Shown here in pieces: positions 24,800 to 33,482 of a stretch of DNA of 64,000 nucleotides. Origin of the DNA: Alteriqipengyuania bathyomarina_B (GTDB taxonomy: Bacteria > Pseudomonadota > Alphaproteobacteria > Sphingomonadales > Sphingomonadaceae); assembly GCF_038594605.1 (NCBI RefSeq), contig NZ_JBCFZM010000001.1, forward strand, positions 248,001-312,000, given 5' to 3'. Each line of letters opens with the position of its first letter. Position 1 is the first letter of the stretch. The position numbers were made by a program, and so were the translations under genes. Under the pieces are notes generated by a model. It was not told where the DNA came from. It saw only the letters and a list, made by a program, of their open reading frames with translations, and did no database searches.

Positions 24800-26185
24800 A
24801 TGGGTATGTCGTTCGACGAGCGTATCCTGAATTTCGACCGTTCAGCCGACATACCGATCGAGAAATATCGGATCCAGCTCTATATATTCCTGCTGATCGG
24901 GGATGTGTTGCTGATGGCGTCGTCGATCCTTGTGGTCAGCGGTATCTACGAGGTTCGTCCCTGGCACACGGCGGCCGGAGAAGAGATTGCATCTGCAATT
25001 ACCCCGATCTTTGCGATCCTGTGCTTCTATCTCGGGCTCTATTCGATCCCGTCGCTCGCCAGCGTCCGGAAGATGGTGCTTATCGTATTGCACGCGTCGG
25101 TAGCATCGGCCGTGCTGTTTCTGATCGTCACGTTCGTGACGAAGACCACGGCCGAAACGTCGCGTTTCATGCTTACCGTGGGGCTGACCGTGGGCACCAT
25201 CATGGTCATCGCCTTCCACGCGGTCGTCACCGGGATTTGCCGGAAATGGCTAGGCACGAACTTCGAGAACGTGATGATCGTCGATGCCGGTGGCGGCCCG
25301 ATCGAACTCGACGGGGCGCACCAGTTCGATGCGTCGGGTATCTGCCTCGAACGCCTCAAGCATTCGCCCGACGAGTTGCACGATCTGGGCTCGAAGATGC
25401 GCAATATGGATCGCGTGATCCTGAATTGCCCCCCCGGCGACCGGCCCGACTGGGCCCATGTCCTCAAGGCATTGGGGGTACGGGCGGAAATAACCTCCTC
25501 CATCCTCGAGGACATGGGCGCGCTCGAGATTCGAAAAGAGGATGGGTTCACCACCATTCTTGTCGCCACCGGTCCGCTCAGCCTGCGCAAGCGCGTGATC
25601 AAGCGCGCGTTCGATCTTGCGCTTACGGTGCCCGCGACCATCGTTCTGCTACCTGTATTCCTCATCATCGCAATTGCCATTCGGCTCGACGACGGTGGTC
25701 CGGTGTTCTTCCGGCAGCGCCGCACAGGCCGCAACAATTGCTTCTTTACGATGCTGAAGTTCCGCACCATGCGGGTCGAGAAGACGGACAGCGACGGCAA
25801 TGTTTCCGCTTCGCGCGACGATGACCGGATTACCAAGGTCGGAAGTTTCTTACGTCGCACCAGCCTCGACGAACTGCCACAGCTTTTTAATGTGCTCCTC
25901 GGCCATATGAGCATCGTCGGCCCGCGTCCGCACGCGATCGGATCTCGCGCTGGCGACAAGCTGTTCTGGGAAGTGAGCCAGGAATACTGGCAGCGTCATG
26001 CGATGAAGCCCGGGCTGACGGGCCTCGCGCAGGTGCGTGGCCTGCGCGGCGCGACCGATCGCGAGGAAGACCTGACCAAGCGATTGACCGCCGATCTGGA
26101 ATATCTCGCGAACTGGTCGCCGCAGGGGGACCTGTGGGTCATCCTGCAGACGCTGCGCGTGCTGGTGCACCCCAACGCCTATTGA
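24800..26185 (+). CDS. Undecaprenyl-phosphate sugar phosphotransferase (WbaP/ExoY-type)
   Basis: This 461-residue polyprenyl-phosphate hexose-1-phosphate transferase should start repeat-unit assembly on the inner membrane. Four membrane segments lie within residues 25 to 145. A degenerate CoA-binding-like region follows, and the bacterial sugar transferase domain occupies about residues 268 to 461, with KRAFDLALTVPATIVLLPVF, GPVFFRQRRTGRNN, FRTMRVE, RRTSLDELPQLFNVLLGHMS and IVGPRPHA. The ATG was chosen for GGGAGCGGA just upstream and because the 56 residues before it in the longer frame look like translated non-coding sequence. It lies about 243 bases after cysQ, so it probably has its own promoter. 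Confidence 0.93.
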   Translation: MGMSFDERILNFDRSADIPIEKYRIQLYIFLLIGDVLLMASSILVVSGIYEVRPWHTAAGEEIASAITPIFAILCFYLGLYSIPSLASVRKMVLIVLHASVASAVLFLIVTFVTKTTAETSRFMLTVGLTVGTIMVIAFHAVVTGICRKWLGTNFENVMIVDAGGGPIELDGAHQFDASGICLERLKHSPDELHDLGSKMRNMDRVILNCPPGDRPDWAHVLKALGVRAEITSSILEDMGALEIRKEDGFTTILVATGPLSLRKRVIKRAFDLALTVPATIVLLPVFLIIAIAIRLDDGGPVFFRQRRTGRNNCFFTMLKFRTMRVEKTDSDGNVSASRDDDRITKVGSFLRRTSLDELPQLFNVLLGHMSIVGPRPHAIGSRAGDKLFWEVSQEYWQRHAMKPGLTGLAQVRGLRGATDREEDLTKRLTADLEYLANWSPQGDLWVILQTLRVLVHPNAY

Positions 26186-26339
26186 GGGTTGCGTAAGGAG
26201 CGCGTGGCGGGAGGTGACCTGTCTCTCTCTCCGCTCGACCGGAGGCCCTCGCTTGACGCTACCTGGCGGAATTGCAAATCTCCCACTCGCGGCGTTCGCC
26301 AGGACCGCCGCATAATGGCAGCCATTGGGGGAAATGGGG

Positions 26340-26693
26340 ATGTCGAAGGGATGGATGCTGGCCGCGGGCCTGACATGCGCATTTGCGGTTTCGGCTCAGG
26401 CGCAGGAGCAACCGCAGCCGGACAAGCAATCAACGTCGATCGAGAAGGCAGACCTCGTCCACGTCTCTCGCGGCGTCGAAACCGCCGTTCTCGGCGACCG
26501 CGACGAAGCACGGCGCGAACTGGCTGCGAAGGTAGAGATGGCGGCGCGCATGGCCTGCGCCGATTCCTGGAGGCCGCGCTCCACGATCTATGAATCGATC
26601 CGCTATAGGGTCGACTGGTCGGTGCCCGAGAATGCCCGCGCCGGTGGGCGCAAGGCCATCGCGCGCGATATCAGCGTGCGTTGCCGGCGCTAG
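26340..26693 (+). CDS. UrcA-like small periplasmic protein
   Basis: This protein of about 117 residues has a clear signal peptide (MLAAGLTCAFAVSAQA) with cleavage expected after AQA. The mature part has a Val/Leu strand (ADLVHVSRGVETAVLGDRDE), a helix (ARRELAAKVEMAARMACADS) and two cysteines, in ARMACADS and near the C-terminus (VRCRR), as in UrcA-family proteins of sphingomonads. The function is unknown. ATG codons at 26,334 and 26,340 are both possible; the second has better spacing from the GGGGG element. It follows the WbaP gene by about 150 bases. Confidence 0.6.
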   Translation: MSKGWMLAAGLTCAFAVSAQAQEQPQPDKQSTSIEKADLVHVSRGVETAVLGDRDEARRELAAKVEMAARMACADSWRPRSTIYESIRYRVDWSVPENARAGGRKAIARDISVRCRR

Positions 26694-26737
26694 CTCCGCC
26701 TCTGGCGAGCGACGCCATACCGCGCTAGGGCAAGGCT

Positions 26738-27637
26738 ATGACGACCATGCCCAAGCCCGCCGCCGATGTCCGTCCGTGGGCAGCCCGATCGCTTCTGTTC
26801 GTGCCGGGCGACAGCCCGCGCAAACTTGAGAAAGCGTTGGCGGGCGAGGCGGACCTCATCATTCTCGACCTTGAGGATTCGGTCGCCGAGAATGCCAAGC
26901 CGGGCGCGCGCGAACATGTGGCCGAGGCGCTGACTTCGGGCGAGCGCGCAAAGCCGCTCTGGGTGCGCATCAACCCGCTCGATTCGGCCGATGCCCTCAT
27001 CGATCTGGTCGCGGTCGTGAAACACCGGCCCGACGGGATCATGCTCCCCAAGGCGACACCGGACGAGGCGCTGCTGCTGGGCCATTACCTCACCGCGCTC
27101 GAAGCAGCTGCGGGGATCGAGCACGAGACGATCCGCCTGATCGTCGTCGCGACCGAGACCGCGCCTGCGCTGTTTCGGCTTGGCGACTATGCGAGTGTGC
27201 CCCGGCTCGATGCGCTGACCTGGGGGGCGGAAGACCTCGCGGCGGCGTTTGGTGCAGCTGCCAACCGCGATGCTCAAGGCAATCTACTCGAACCCTTCGC
27301 GCTGGCGCGCACGCTGTGCCTTGCCGGAGCCCATGCGGCGGGAATCGCACCGATCGAGACGATCGACCCGAATTTCCGCGACGAGGATCGCATGGCCAAG
27401 GTGCCGACGGATGCACGCCGCGTCGGCTTCCGGGGCATGATGGCGATCCATCCGGCGCAGGTCGGCCCGATCAATCGTGCTTTCACTCCCTCGAAGGAAG
27501 AACTGGCGCGCGCGCGCCGGATCGTCGACCTGTTCGAGCAGAGCCCCGATGCGGGCGCGCTCCAGCTCGATGGCGAAATGATCGACATCCCGCACCTGAA
27601 GCAGGCGCGCGGTTTGCTTGCACAGGCGCGCGTGTAG
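26738..27637 (+). CDS. CoA-ester lyase, HpcH/HpaI aldolase (CitE-like) family
   Basis: This 299-residue TIM-barrel enzyme has family motifs: ARSLLFVPGDSPRKLEKAL, IILDLEDSVAE (metal and acid-base residues), VRINPLDS, IVVATETAPALF, WGAEDLAAAFG with the metal-binding Glu/Asp, and FRGMMAIHPAQVGPINRAF. It resembles stand-alone CitE-like proteins, citramalyl-/malyl-CoA lyases. The exact substrate cannot be read. A second ATG at codon 4 is an equally good start. A repeated intergenic sequence follows the stop within five bases. Confidence 0.88.
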   Translation: MTTMPKPAADVRPWAARSLLFVPGDSPRKLEKALAGEADLIILDLEDSVAENAKPGAREHVAEALTSGERAKPLWVRINPLDSADALIDLVAVVKHRPDGIMLPKATPDEALLLGHYLTALEAAAGIEHETIRLIVVATETAPALFRLGDYASVPRLDALTWGAEDLAAAFGAAANRDAQGNLLEPFALARTLCLAGAHAAGIAPIETIDPNFRDEDRMAKVPTDARRVGFRGMMAIHPAQVGPINRAFTPSKEELARARRIVDLFEQSPDAGALQLDGEMIDIPHLKQARGLLAQARV

Positions 27638-27641
27638 GGCT

Positions 27642-27665
27642 CTGACACACCTGACACAGTGTCCT
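27642..27665. repeat. Dispersed 24-base intergenic repeat, copy 1
   Basis: This sequence is identical to the copy at 34,443-34,466. It contains the direct repeat CTGACACA...CTGACACA and the 11-base dyad GACACAGTGTC, and is followed in both places by a G-rich step and a run of six A (GCAAAAAAC here). It lies just after the stop of the CitE-like gene, in a 199-base gap before the convergent enoyl-CoA hydratase. It could be a protein-binding site or part of a small dispersed element. Confidence 0.75.
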
Positions 27666-27836
27666 AGGGGCAAAAAACTCCCGGCTCGGAAGGTGCGGAC
27701 GCGGGCGCGCGAAAGACACGCCGCCGCAAGAAGCGAATGGGGTCGACGGTGAGAAAGAGCTGCGAAGAGGCTAGCGAGGACTGGGCGAGTAGGAAATCCA
27801 GCTCCCGTCCGCGTGTCTATCTAATCTCGCAGCATA

Positions 27837-28634
27837 CTACCGTCCCTTGAACTGTGCCTCACGCTTGCCGAGGAAGGCCTGCACGCCTTCGACGAAATCC
27901 TCGCTGTTGCCCGCGATCCGCTGCGCTTCGGCCTCGGCATTCATGGCGTCGGAAAGGCTGCCCGATTGCGCGCCCCGCACCAGCCGCCGGATCTGCCCCA
28001 TCGCCACGGTCGGGCCATTGGCGAGCCGCTCCGCGAGTGCCCGTGCCTCGTCCATCACCGCATCGTCTTCGACGCAGCGGTTGATCATGCCCAGCTCGTG
28101 GGCGCGCTCGGCCGCGATCCGCTCGCCGAGCAGCATTGCTTCCATCGCCGCCGGGATGCCTGCCGCCTTGGGCAGCACCCAGGTCGCGCCGCCATCGGGG
28201 ACGAGGCCGATATTGACGAAGGCCTGCAGGAAATAGGCGGACTTGCCCGCCACGATCAGGTCGCCCGACAGCGCCAGCGTGCAGCCGATCCCGGCGGCCG
28301 CGCCGTTGACTGCGGTCACCACCGGCACATCGAGCCCGGCAAGCGCCAGCATCAACGGGTTGAAGCTGGTCTGGAGCGACCGGCGCGAGGCATCGCCGGG
28401 CTTCGATCCGCCACCGCCAAGGCTCCGTCCGGAAAGGTCCGCGCCCGAGCTGAACCCGCGTCCCTCGCCCGTGATCAACAGTGCGCGCGCTTCCATGCCC
28501 GGCAGGGCGTCGAAGACGGACATCATCTCGGCGACCATTTCCGGGCCCATCGCGTTCATCTTGTCCGGCTTGTTCAGCGTCAGGGTGACGACGCCGCCGG
28601 ACTGGTCCACGCGAACGGTGTTATAATCTGCCAT
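27837..28634 (-). CDS. Enoyl-CoA hydratase/isomerase family protein
   Basis: This 265-residue crotonase-fold protein shows VTLTLNKPDKMNAMGPEM, the oxyanion-hole segments GEGRGFSSGADLSGR and NGAAAGIGCTLALSGDLIVA, the catalytic-region DGGATWVLPKAAG and the C-terminal helix with EDFVEGVQAFLGKREAQFKG. It would hydrate or isomerise an acyl-CoA in fatty acid or aromatic degradation. The start was fixed by AGAGGA upstream of the ATG; the 27 extra residues of the longer frame are unlike the family. It diverges from the tyrosine phosphatase gene. Confidence 0.92.
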   Translation of the reverse strand: MADYNTVRVDQSGGVVTLTLNKPDKMNAMGPEMVAEMMSVFDALPGMEARALLITGEGRGFSSGADLSGRSLGGGGSKPGDASRRSLQTSFNPLMLALAGLDVPVVTAVNGAAAGIGCTLALSGDLIVAGKSAYFLQAFVNIGLVPDGGATWVLPKAAGIPAAMEAMLLGERIAAERAHELGMINRCVEDDAVMDEARALAERLANGPTVAMGQIRRLVRGAQSGSLSDAMNAEAEAQRIAGNSEDFVEGVQAFLGKREAQFKGR

Positions 28635-28765
28635 GGCGTTCGGTTCCTCTTTCCCAGGTTCTTTGGCGCTTGGTTCGGGCATGGAGTCGAATTTGGCAAG
28701 GGTTGCGCTTTGCAATCGACCTTTCCCGGTTGCGCAGGGGCGGGGCGGGTGCCACCTGCTCGGGC

Positions 28766-29563
28766 ATGAGCGATTCCTCGTCAGCCTCCGGCCCCACCTT
28801 CCTCGCCACAGACGGCATCCACAATTTCCGCGATTACGGCGGCTATCGCACGCAAGGGGGAGGGCGCGTGCGTACCGGCCTCCTGTTCCGCTCGGGCCAG
28901 CATGTCGAGGCGAGCGAGGCGGACCTGAAGACCTTCGCCGATCTGGGCATTCGTACGGTGATCGACCTGCGTGGCAACGCCGAGCGCGAACGCCATCCGT
29001 GCCGCCGCCCGGACCTGTGGGACGGCGAGGTCGTGTTCTACGATGGCGAGACGAGCTCGCGCCCCCCGCATGAGCCCGAGCAGCCCATCGAACTGACCGC
29101 CGAGACTGCGCACGGCCGCATGCTCAAGGTCTATACCCGCATGCCGCACAACGAGCCGATGCAGACGATCTTCGGGCAATATTTGCGCGCGCTGGCAGAG
29201 CGAGACGGCGCAAGCCTCGTCCATTGCTTTGCGGGCAAGGACCGCACCGGCATCGCCGCCGCGCTGCTCCACCATATCCTCGGCGTGTCGCGCGCCGACA
29301 TGCTGGAAGAATTCCTGCGCACCAACGATGCGCCAACCTACGATATTCTCGAGCGGCAATCGCTTCCGGGCATCGAGGCACGGCTGGGCGGCCCGCTGGA
29401 TCGCGATGCGGTGGCCGAGCTCATGCAGGTGCGCGAACCCTATTATCAGCGCTTCATGGAGACGGTCGGCGAAGGATGGGGATCGCTGGACTCGTTCCTC
29501 GATCGGGCGATTGGTGTGGATGACACCTTGCGAGAGCAGCTTCAGGCGCGCTTCGTGGCGTGA
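28766..29563 (+). CDS. Tyrosine-protein phosphatase (PTP/DSP-like, PF13350 type)
   Basis: This 265-residue phosphatase carries the active-site loop HCFAGKDRTG at residues 153 to 162, with the catalytic Cys154 and Arg160 spaced as C-x(5)-R. The N-terminal part has NFRDYGGYRTQGG and VRTGLLFRSGQH, typical of the bacterial LipA/MptpB-like family, which act on phosphotyrosine or phosphoinositides. No signal peptide is seen, so it should be cytoplasmic. It could antagonise the BY-kinase encoded in the exopolysaccharide locus some 17 kb away, as that locus lacks a Wzb-type phosphatase; this is speculative. Confidence 0.88.
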   Translation: MSDSSSASGPTFLATDGIHNFRDYGGYRTQGGGRVRTGLLFRSGQHVEASEADLKTFADLGIRTVIDLRGNAERERHPCRRPDLWDGEVVFYDGETSSRPPHEPEQPIELTAETAHGRMLKVYTRMPHNEPMQTIFGQYLRALAERDGASLVHCFAGKDRTGIAAALLHHILGVSRADMLEEFLRTNDAPTYDILERQSLPGIEARLGGPLDRDAVAELMQVREPYYQRFMETVGEGWGSLDSFLDRAIGVDDTLREQLQARFVA

Positions 29564-29627
29564 CTCTCGCGATCACGATCCCCATACTTGCAAGCCAAGA
29601 CTTCAGAAGGACAGGAGAAGCGCGCAC

Positions 29628-30608
29628 ATGGCGACGCACCGCACCAAGATGCTCATCATCGGTTCCGGCCCGGCAGGCTACAGCGCCGCCATTTACGGCG
29701 CGCGCGCGATGCTCGAACCGGTCATGGTCCAGGGCCTTCAGCCGGGCGGGCAGCTGACCATCACCACCGATGTGGAGAACTATCCCGGCTTCGCCGACGT
29801 GGTCCAGGGCCCGTGGCTGATGGAGCAGATGCGCGCGCAGGCGGAGCATGTCGGCACCAGGATGCACTGGGACACGATCGTCGAGATCGATCTCAAGTCC
29901 GGCCCGCCGTTCCGCGCGGTGGGCGACAGCGGCGACGAGTATATCGGCGACACCGTGGTGATCGCGACCGGCGCCTCGGCCAAGTGGCTCGGCGTGCCGG
30001 GCGAGCAGGAGCTGGGCGGCAAGGGCGTATCCGCCTGCGCAACCTGCGACGGGTTCTTCTATCGCGGCAAGAAGGTCGCGGTGATCGGCGGCGGCAACAC
30101 CGCGGTCGAAGAGGCGCTGTATCTCACCAACCACTCCGACGACGTCACCTTGATCCACCGCCGCGACGAACTGCGCAGCGAGAAGATCCTGCAGGAGCGG
30201 CTGTTTGCCTCCGACAAGATCACCCCGCTGTGGAACAAGGCGGTCGAGCGGTTCGAGGCGGGCGAGAACGGCGCGTTGCACCATCTCGTCCTCAAGGACA
30301 CGCAGACCGGCGAGGAGAGCACGCTCGAAGTCGATGGCGCCTTCGTCGCGATCGGCCACGCGCCTGCGACCGAGCTGTTCACCGGTCAGCTGCCGATGGA
30401 CGATGGCGGCTACCTGATGGTCGCGCCGGGTACGCCCAAGACCGAGATCCCCGGCGTGTTCGCCTGCGGCGACGTGATGGACCACACCTATCGCCAGGCG
30501 GTGACCGCAGCGGGCACGGGCTGCATGGCCGCGCTCGACGCCGAACGCTTCCTCGCCACGATGGACTTCGCGAAAGAGGAACTGCCGGCAGTCGAAGCGG
30601 CGGAGTAG
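29628..30608 (+). CDS. trxB: Thioredoxin-disulfide reductase
   Basis: This 326-residue flavoenzyme reduces thioredoxin with NADPH. It has the FAD-binding IIGSGPAGYSAAIYGARA, the redox-active CATC at residues 137 to 140, the NADPH-binding VAVIGGGNTAVEEALYL, HRRDELR, and the C-terminal FACGDVMDHTYRQAVTAAGTG. The start has GGAG nine bases upstream. The much longer in-frame reading that begins inside the phosphatase gene is spurious. Length and motifs match standard TrxB. Confidence 0.97.
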   Translation: MATHRTKMLIIGSGPAGYSAAIYGARAMLEPVMVQGLQPGGQLTITTDVENYPGFADVVQGPWLMEQMRAQAEHVGTRMHWDTIVEIDLKSGPPFRAVGDSGDEYIGDTVVIATGASAKWLGVPGEQELGGKGVSACATCDGFFYRGKKVAVIGGGNTAVEEALYLTNHSDDVTLIHRRDELRSEKILQERLFASDKITPLWNKAVERFEAGENGALHHLVLKDTQTGEESTLEVDGAFVAIGHAPATELFTGQLPMDDGGYLMVAPGTPKTEIPGVFACGDVMDHTYRQAVTAAGTGCMAALDAERFLATMDFAKEELPAVEAAE

Positions 30609-30611
30609 CCG

Positions 30612-31085
30612 CTAGACCGTCTGGAGGAGGGCCTCACCGCCCCCGGTGCCGCCACCGAACACGGTGGCCGCAGCGATACCGATCAGCGCCATCAGCACCA
30701 CGCTGGAAATCGCAAACAGGACGAAGCGCACGATCACGCGGTTGGCGGTCACTTGGACGATCGTGTGGATGACGCGCAGGCCCATGTAGATCCACGCGAG
30801 CAAGGCGGTGACGCCATCGCCCGCACCCAGAATCGCGAGCACGATTGCAGCAGCGTAGAACACAGTCGGCTGTTCGAGCAGGTGATTATAATTGTGCGCG
30901 GGCCACTGATCCCGCTCGGGCAAGACGCCGTCGAGCGCGCCGGTTGTCCCGCCATGCAAGTGCTTGACGTCGAGATCGGGGCTCTTCTGCATGGCCGGAA
31001 TGCGCCGGATATACATCAGGAGCCACACGAACATGGTCCAGATCATCAGCGCGACGACGGGTTGCAGGATGTCCATGCCGATCAT
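30612..31085 (-). CDS. MAPEG family membrane protein (copy 2)
   Basis: This 157-residue protein has four membrane helices (residues about 7-27, 78-95, 100-115 and 128-148). It has the MAPEG motif HNYNHLLEQPTVFYAAAIVLA, typical of the eicosanoid/glutathione metabolism membrane protein family. Bacterial members are of unknown substrate. Its ATG overlaps the stop of the preceding paralogue (ATGA). The two share the motif nearly word for word (QW-x-HNY-x-HL-x-EQPTVFYA), so they look like a tandem duplicate that has diverged. Confidence 0.87.
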   Translation of the reverse strand: MIGMDILQPVVALMIWTMFVWLLMYIRRIPAMQKSPDLDVKHLHGGTTGALDGVLPERDQWPAHNYNHLLEQPTVFYAAAIVLAILGAGDGVTALLAWIYMGLRVIHTIVQVTANRVIVRFVLFAISSVVLMALIGIAAATVFGGGTGGGEALLQTV

Positions 31086-31519
31086 GAGGGGGCTCCGAGA
31101 GTTGCGATGAGCGCCATGACCGCAAGCGCGATCAGCGCGAGTGTCGAGGCGATAAACAGCAGGAAGCGCACTGCCACGATATTGACCGTTGCCTGCCAGA
31201 CCGAATGAACGATTCGCAAAGCCACATAGATCCACGCCAGCAACACGGCGAGCGGGCTGGGGGCGAGGATCGCGAGGATCACGACCGTGGCGTAGAACAC
31301 CGTCGGCTGTTCCATCAGGTGGGCGTAGTTGTGCGATTTCCACTGAACCTTGTCAGGGATCACGCCGTCAAGGTTCTGGCCGCGACCGCCGCGCGGTGCA
31401 GCCTTCAGCCCGCCGGTCACCTTGCCCATTGCCGGGAGGCGGGTTGCCGCCATCCACAAAAGCATCACGAGCGACCATGCGACAAGCACCGCAGCCGGTG
31501 CCAGCATCTGAGCCTGCAT
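31082..31519 (-). CDS. MAPEG family membrane protein (copy 1)
   Basis: This 145-residue paralogue of the downstream gene also has four membrane helices and carries SHNYAHLMEQPTVFYATVVI. It begins MQAQMLAPAAVLVAWSLVML. It also has a middle RIVHSVWQATVNIVAVRFLL, matched in the partner by RVIHTIVQVTANRVIVRFVL. It is probably co-translated with the partner, and the two may form a hetero-oligomer, since MAPEG proteins are trimers. The substrate is unknown. Confidence 0.86.
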   Translation of the reverse strand: MQAQMLAPAAVLVAWSLVMLLWMAATRLPAMGKVTGGLKAAPRGGRGQNLDGVIPDKVQWKSHNYAHLMEQPTVFYATVVILAILAPSPLAVLLAWIYVALRIVHSVWQATVNIVAVRFLLFIASTLALIALAVMALIATLGAPS

Positions 31520-31577
31520 TATTTGCCCTCCCTGAAATCAGTTTTCGATCAAAACCTACCTTGGCGGGTTCGTGCCG

Positions 31578-32255
31578 TCAATCCGCCTCGCCGGTCGCGC
31601 GATACAGCCGTTCGAGCCGGTAATAGCCGCCCATGCCGTCGCGCCCCTTACGGGTCCAGCCTGGCTGTGCGGCAAGTTCTGCGGCTACCTCGGGCAGGTT
31701 GAGCCGGGGGGCGACATGAAATTGCTTGAGCCACCATTTGAGGATCCGCGCGCCCAGTGTGTCGCGCGCGCTGTAGCTGCCGAAGTCGACCACGTGTAGC
31801 GATCCGCCCGGTGCGACCAGCGTTGCCGCGTGGCGCAAGGCGCGTTCCCAGTCGGGGATCATCGACACCGAGTAGGACAGGATCACCCGATCGAAGGTCG
31901 CGCGCCCCAGCATGGCCCGCGCGTCGAACTGGCGCGCATCGGCGGGCGCGAGGATCGCTGCCGTGCCAAGCTTGCCTGCCGCGCTCTTGAGCATTTCGGT
32001 AGAGATATCGATCCCGAACGCCTTGGTGCCGGGGTAGGCGCGCTGCACCTTGGCAAGGTTGCGGCCCGTGCCACAGGCGATTTCGAGCACGCCGTCGCCC
32101 GGAGCGCAATCGAGCCCCCGGATCAGGTCGTCGCGCCCGAACAGGTAATATTTGCGCGTCACATCGTAGATGTACTTCTGGCCGCGATAGATCGAATCCA
32201 TCAAGGCCGCGTGATCGTGCACTTTGCCGTCTTTTGGCCCCCCCTGCGCCATCAT
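31578..32255 (-). CDS. btaB: Betaine-lipid N-methyltransferase (BtaB-like)
   Basis: This 225-residue class I SAM methyltransferase has motif I VLEIACGTGRNLAKV, then FGIDISTEMLKSAAGKL, the ADARQFDA loop and FDRVILSYSVSMIPDWERAL. The N-terminal HAALMDSIYRGQKYIYDVTRKYYLFGRDDL stretch is characteristic of BtaB-like enzymes. It would add three methyl groups to diacylglyceryl-homoserine made by BtaA, giving the betaine lipid DGTS. The ATG overlaps the btaA stop (ATGA). DGTS usually replaces phospholipids under phosphate limitation; I did not find an obvious Pho box nearby. Confidence 0.88.
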   Translation of the reverse strand: MMAQGGPKDGKVHDHAALMDSIYRGQKYIYDVTRKYYLFGRDDLIRGLDCAPGDGVLEIACGTGRNLAKVQRAYPGTKAFGIDISTEMLKSAAGKLGTAAILAPADARQFDARAMLGRATFDRVILSYSVSMIPDWERALRHAATLVAPGGSLHVVDFGSYSARDTLGARILKWWLKQFHVAPRLNLPEVAAELAAQPGWTRKGRDGMGGYYRLERLYRATGEAD

Positions 32256-33466
32256 GCGAGCTCGTAGAGGTGCACGCCGCCGTAGATCGAGCTGCGGTCG
32301 CGCTGGGTCAGGTCCTTCGACAGCTCGTCGTGATAGGTCCACTGATCGAGGATTTCGTTGGGCACGCGGCCCGGCAGCAGGCTCGGCTCGGCGGCGGTGC
32401 GAAACAGCACGCGCGCCCCCTTGCGGGCGGTACGGGTCACTTCGCGCCACAGATCGGTCAGCTGGTGATCGTCCATCCAGTCCTGCGCATCGAGGAACAC
32501 GTAGCGGTCGAGGCTCATCGCCGGCTGGGCGGAGAGGAATTCGGAAAGATTGGCGCGCTGCACGCTCAGCTTCGCCACCCGCTCGCGCAGATCGGCGTAG
32601 TTTTCGCGCTGGAGATAGGGGGGTAGCGGCGCATCGTCCTCCTTGGAATAGCCGCGATTGAAGGCCTGCCACGCGAAGTAGTTGTCCTTCACGTCGAAAT
32701 CGCAGGAGAGCTTTTCCAGCCGCTTGCGCAGCACTTCCGCCATTTTCTCGTCGCCCGCCAGTGCGTCGTATTGCGCAGGGGGAATGCCGAGGCCGAACAG
32801 CGAAGCGGGCTGGTTGGTCACCCAGCGCACGAACTTCTTGTCGAACACGGGCGCAAGCTCGTTCTCGAACACCTCGCGCTGCTGCTCCACCGTCGGCGCT
32901 TCCAGCACCTTGCGCAGGTCCACCCCGTAAAGCTTGGCGAACAGGTGCGCCATGCCGATGAAGTTGCCGAGCAGACCCTGCTTGTAGATGCCGCGCGAGA
33001 ACTGCGTGATCCGGCGACGTCCGCGAATGTCGCGTCCCTCCCAGTACTTGCGGCTTTCGGCGTCGAGCAGCGGGGCGATCCGGTCTTTGTAGATCGCCAC
33101 GTTTTCCTTGTAGTCGGAATGCGCGAAGAAGCGGCGGAACAGGTCGTAATTGGGCAGCGCATTGATGGCCGCGATCTTGAGCCGGCCGAGCGCGATATGC
33201 GCGCGGTTGAGATCGACCGCCGTGATCGCCGCCGGGTTCGCGGTCAGGTAGCTCAGCGCGTTGCAGCTGCCGCTGGCGATGCACAGCACGCGGCTGTCTT
33301 CCTTGATCTGCAGGCCTTCCATGTCGACCACCGGGTCTTCCCAGATCTGGGCATAGACCAGCCCGCGAAACGCGGTGGCGAAGGCCTTGTCGAGCAGCGT
33401 GTCTTTCAGACCGGAGCTTTTGCGGACGACCGAACGGTCGATGATATGGGTTTCGCCTTGCGGCAT
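32252..33466 (-). CDS. btaA: S-adenosylmethionine:diacylglycerol 3-amino-3-carboxypropyl transferase (BtaA)
   Basis: This 404-residue protein of the DUF3419 family shows FRGLVYAQIWEDPVVDMEGL, the SAM-binding RVLCIASGSCNALSYLTANP, ITAVDLNRAHIALGRLK, and the C-terminal half LDRYVFLDAQDWMDDHQL with RVLFRTAAEPSLLPGRVP. It transfers the aminocarboxypropyl group of SAM to diacylglycerol, the first step of DGTS synthesis. It lies 16 bases after the dehydratase-like gene and is coupled to btaB downstream. Confidence 0.92.
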   Translation of the reverse strand: MPQGETHIIDRSVVRKSSGLKDTLLDKAFATAFRGLVYAQIWEDPVVDMEGLQIKEDSRVLCIASGSCNALSYLTANPAAITAVDLNRAHIALGRLKIAAINALPNYDLFRRFFAHSDYKENVAIYKDRIAPLLDAESRKYWEGRDIRGRRRITQFSRGIYKQGLLGNFIGMAHLFAKLYGVDLRKVLEAPTVEQQREVFENELAPVFDKKFVRWVTNQPASLFGLGIPPAQYDALAGDEKMAEVLRKRLEKLSCDFDVKDNYFAWQAFNRGYSKEDDAPLPPYLQRENYADLRERVAKLSVQRANLSEFLSAQPAMSLDRYVFLDAQDWMDDHQLTDLWREVTRTARKGARVLFRTAAEPSLLPGRVPNEILDQWTYHDELSKDLTQRDRSSIYGGVHLYELA

Positions 33467-33482
33467 GGGGGAAAGTCTCCGG

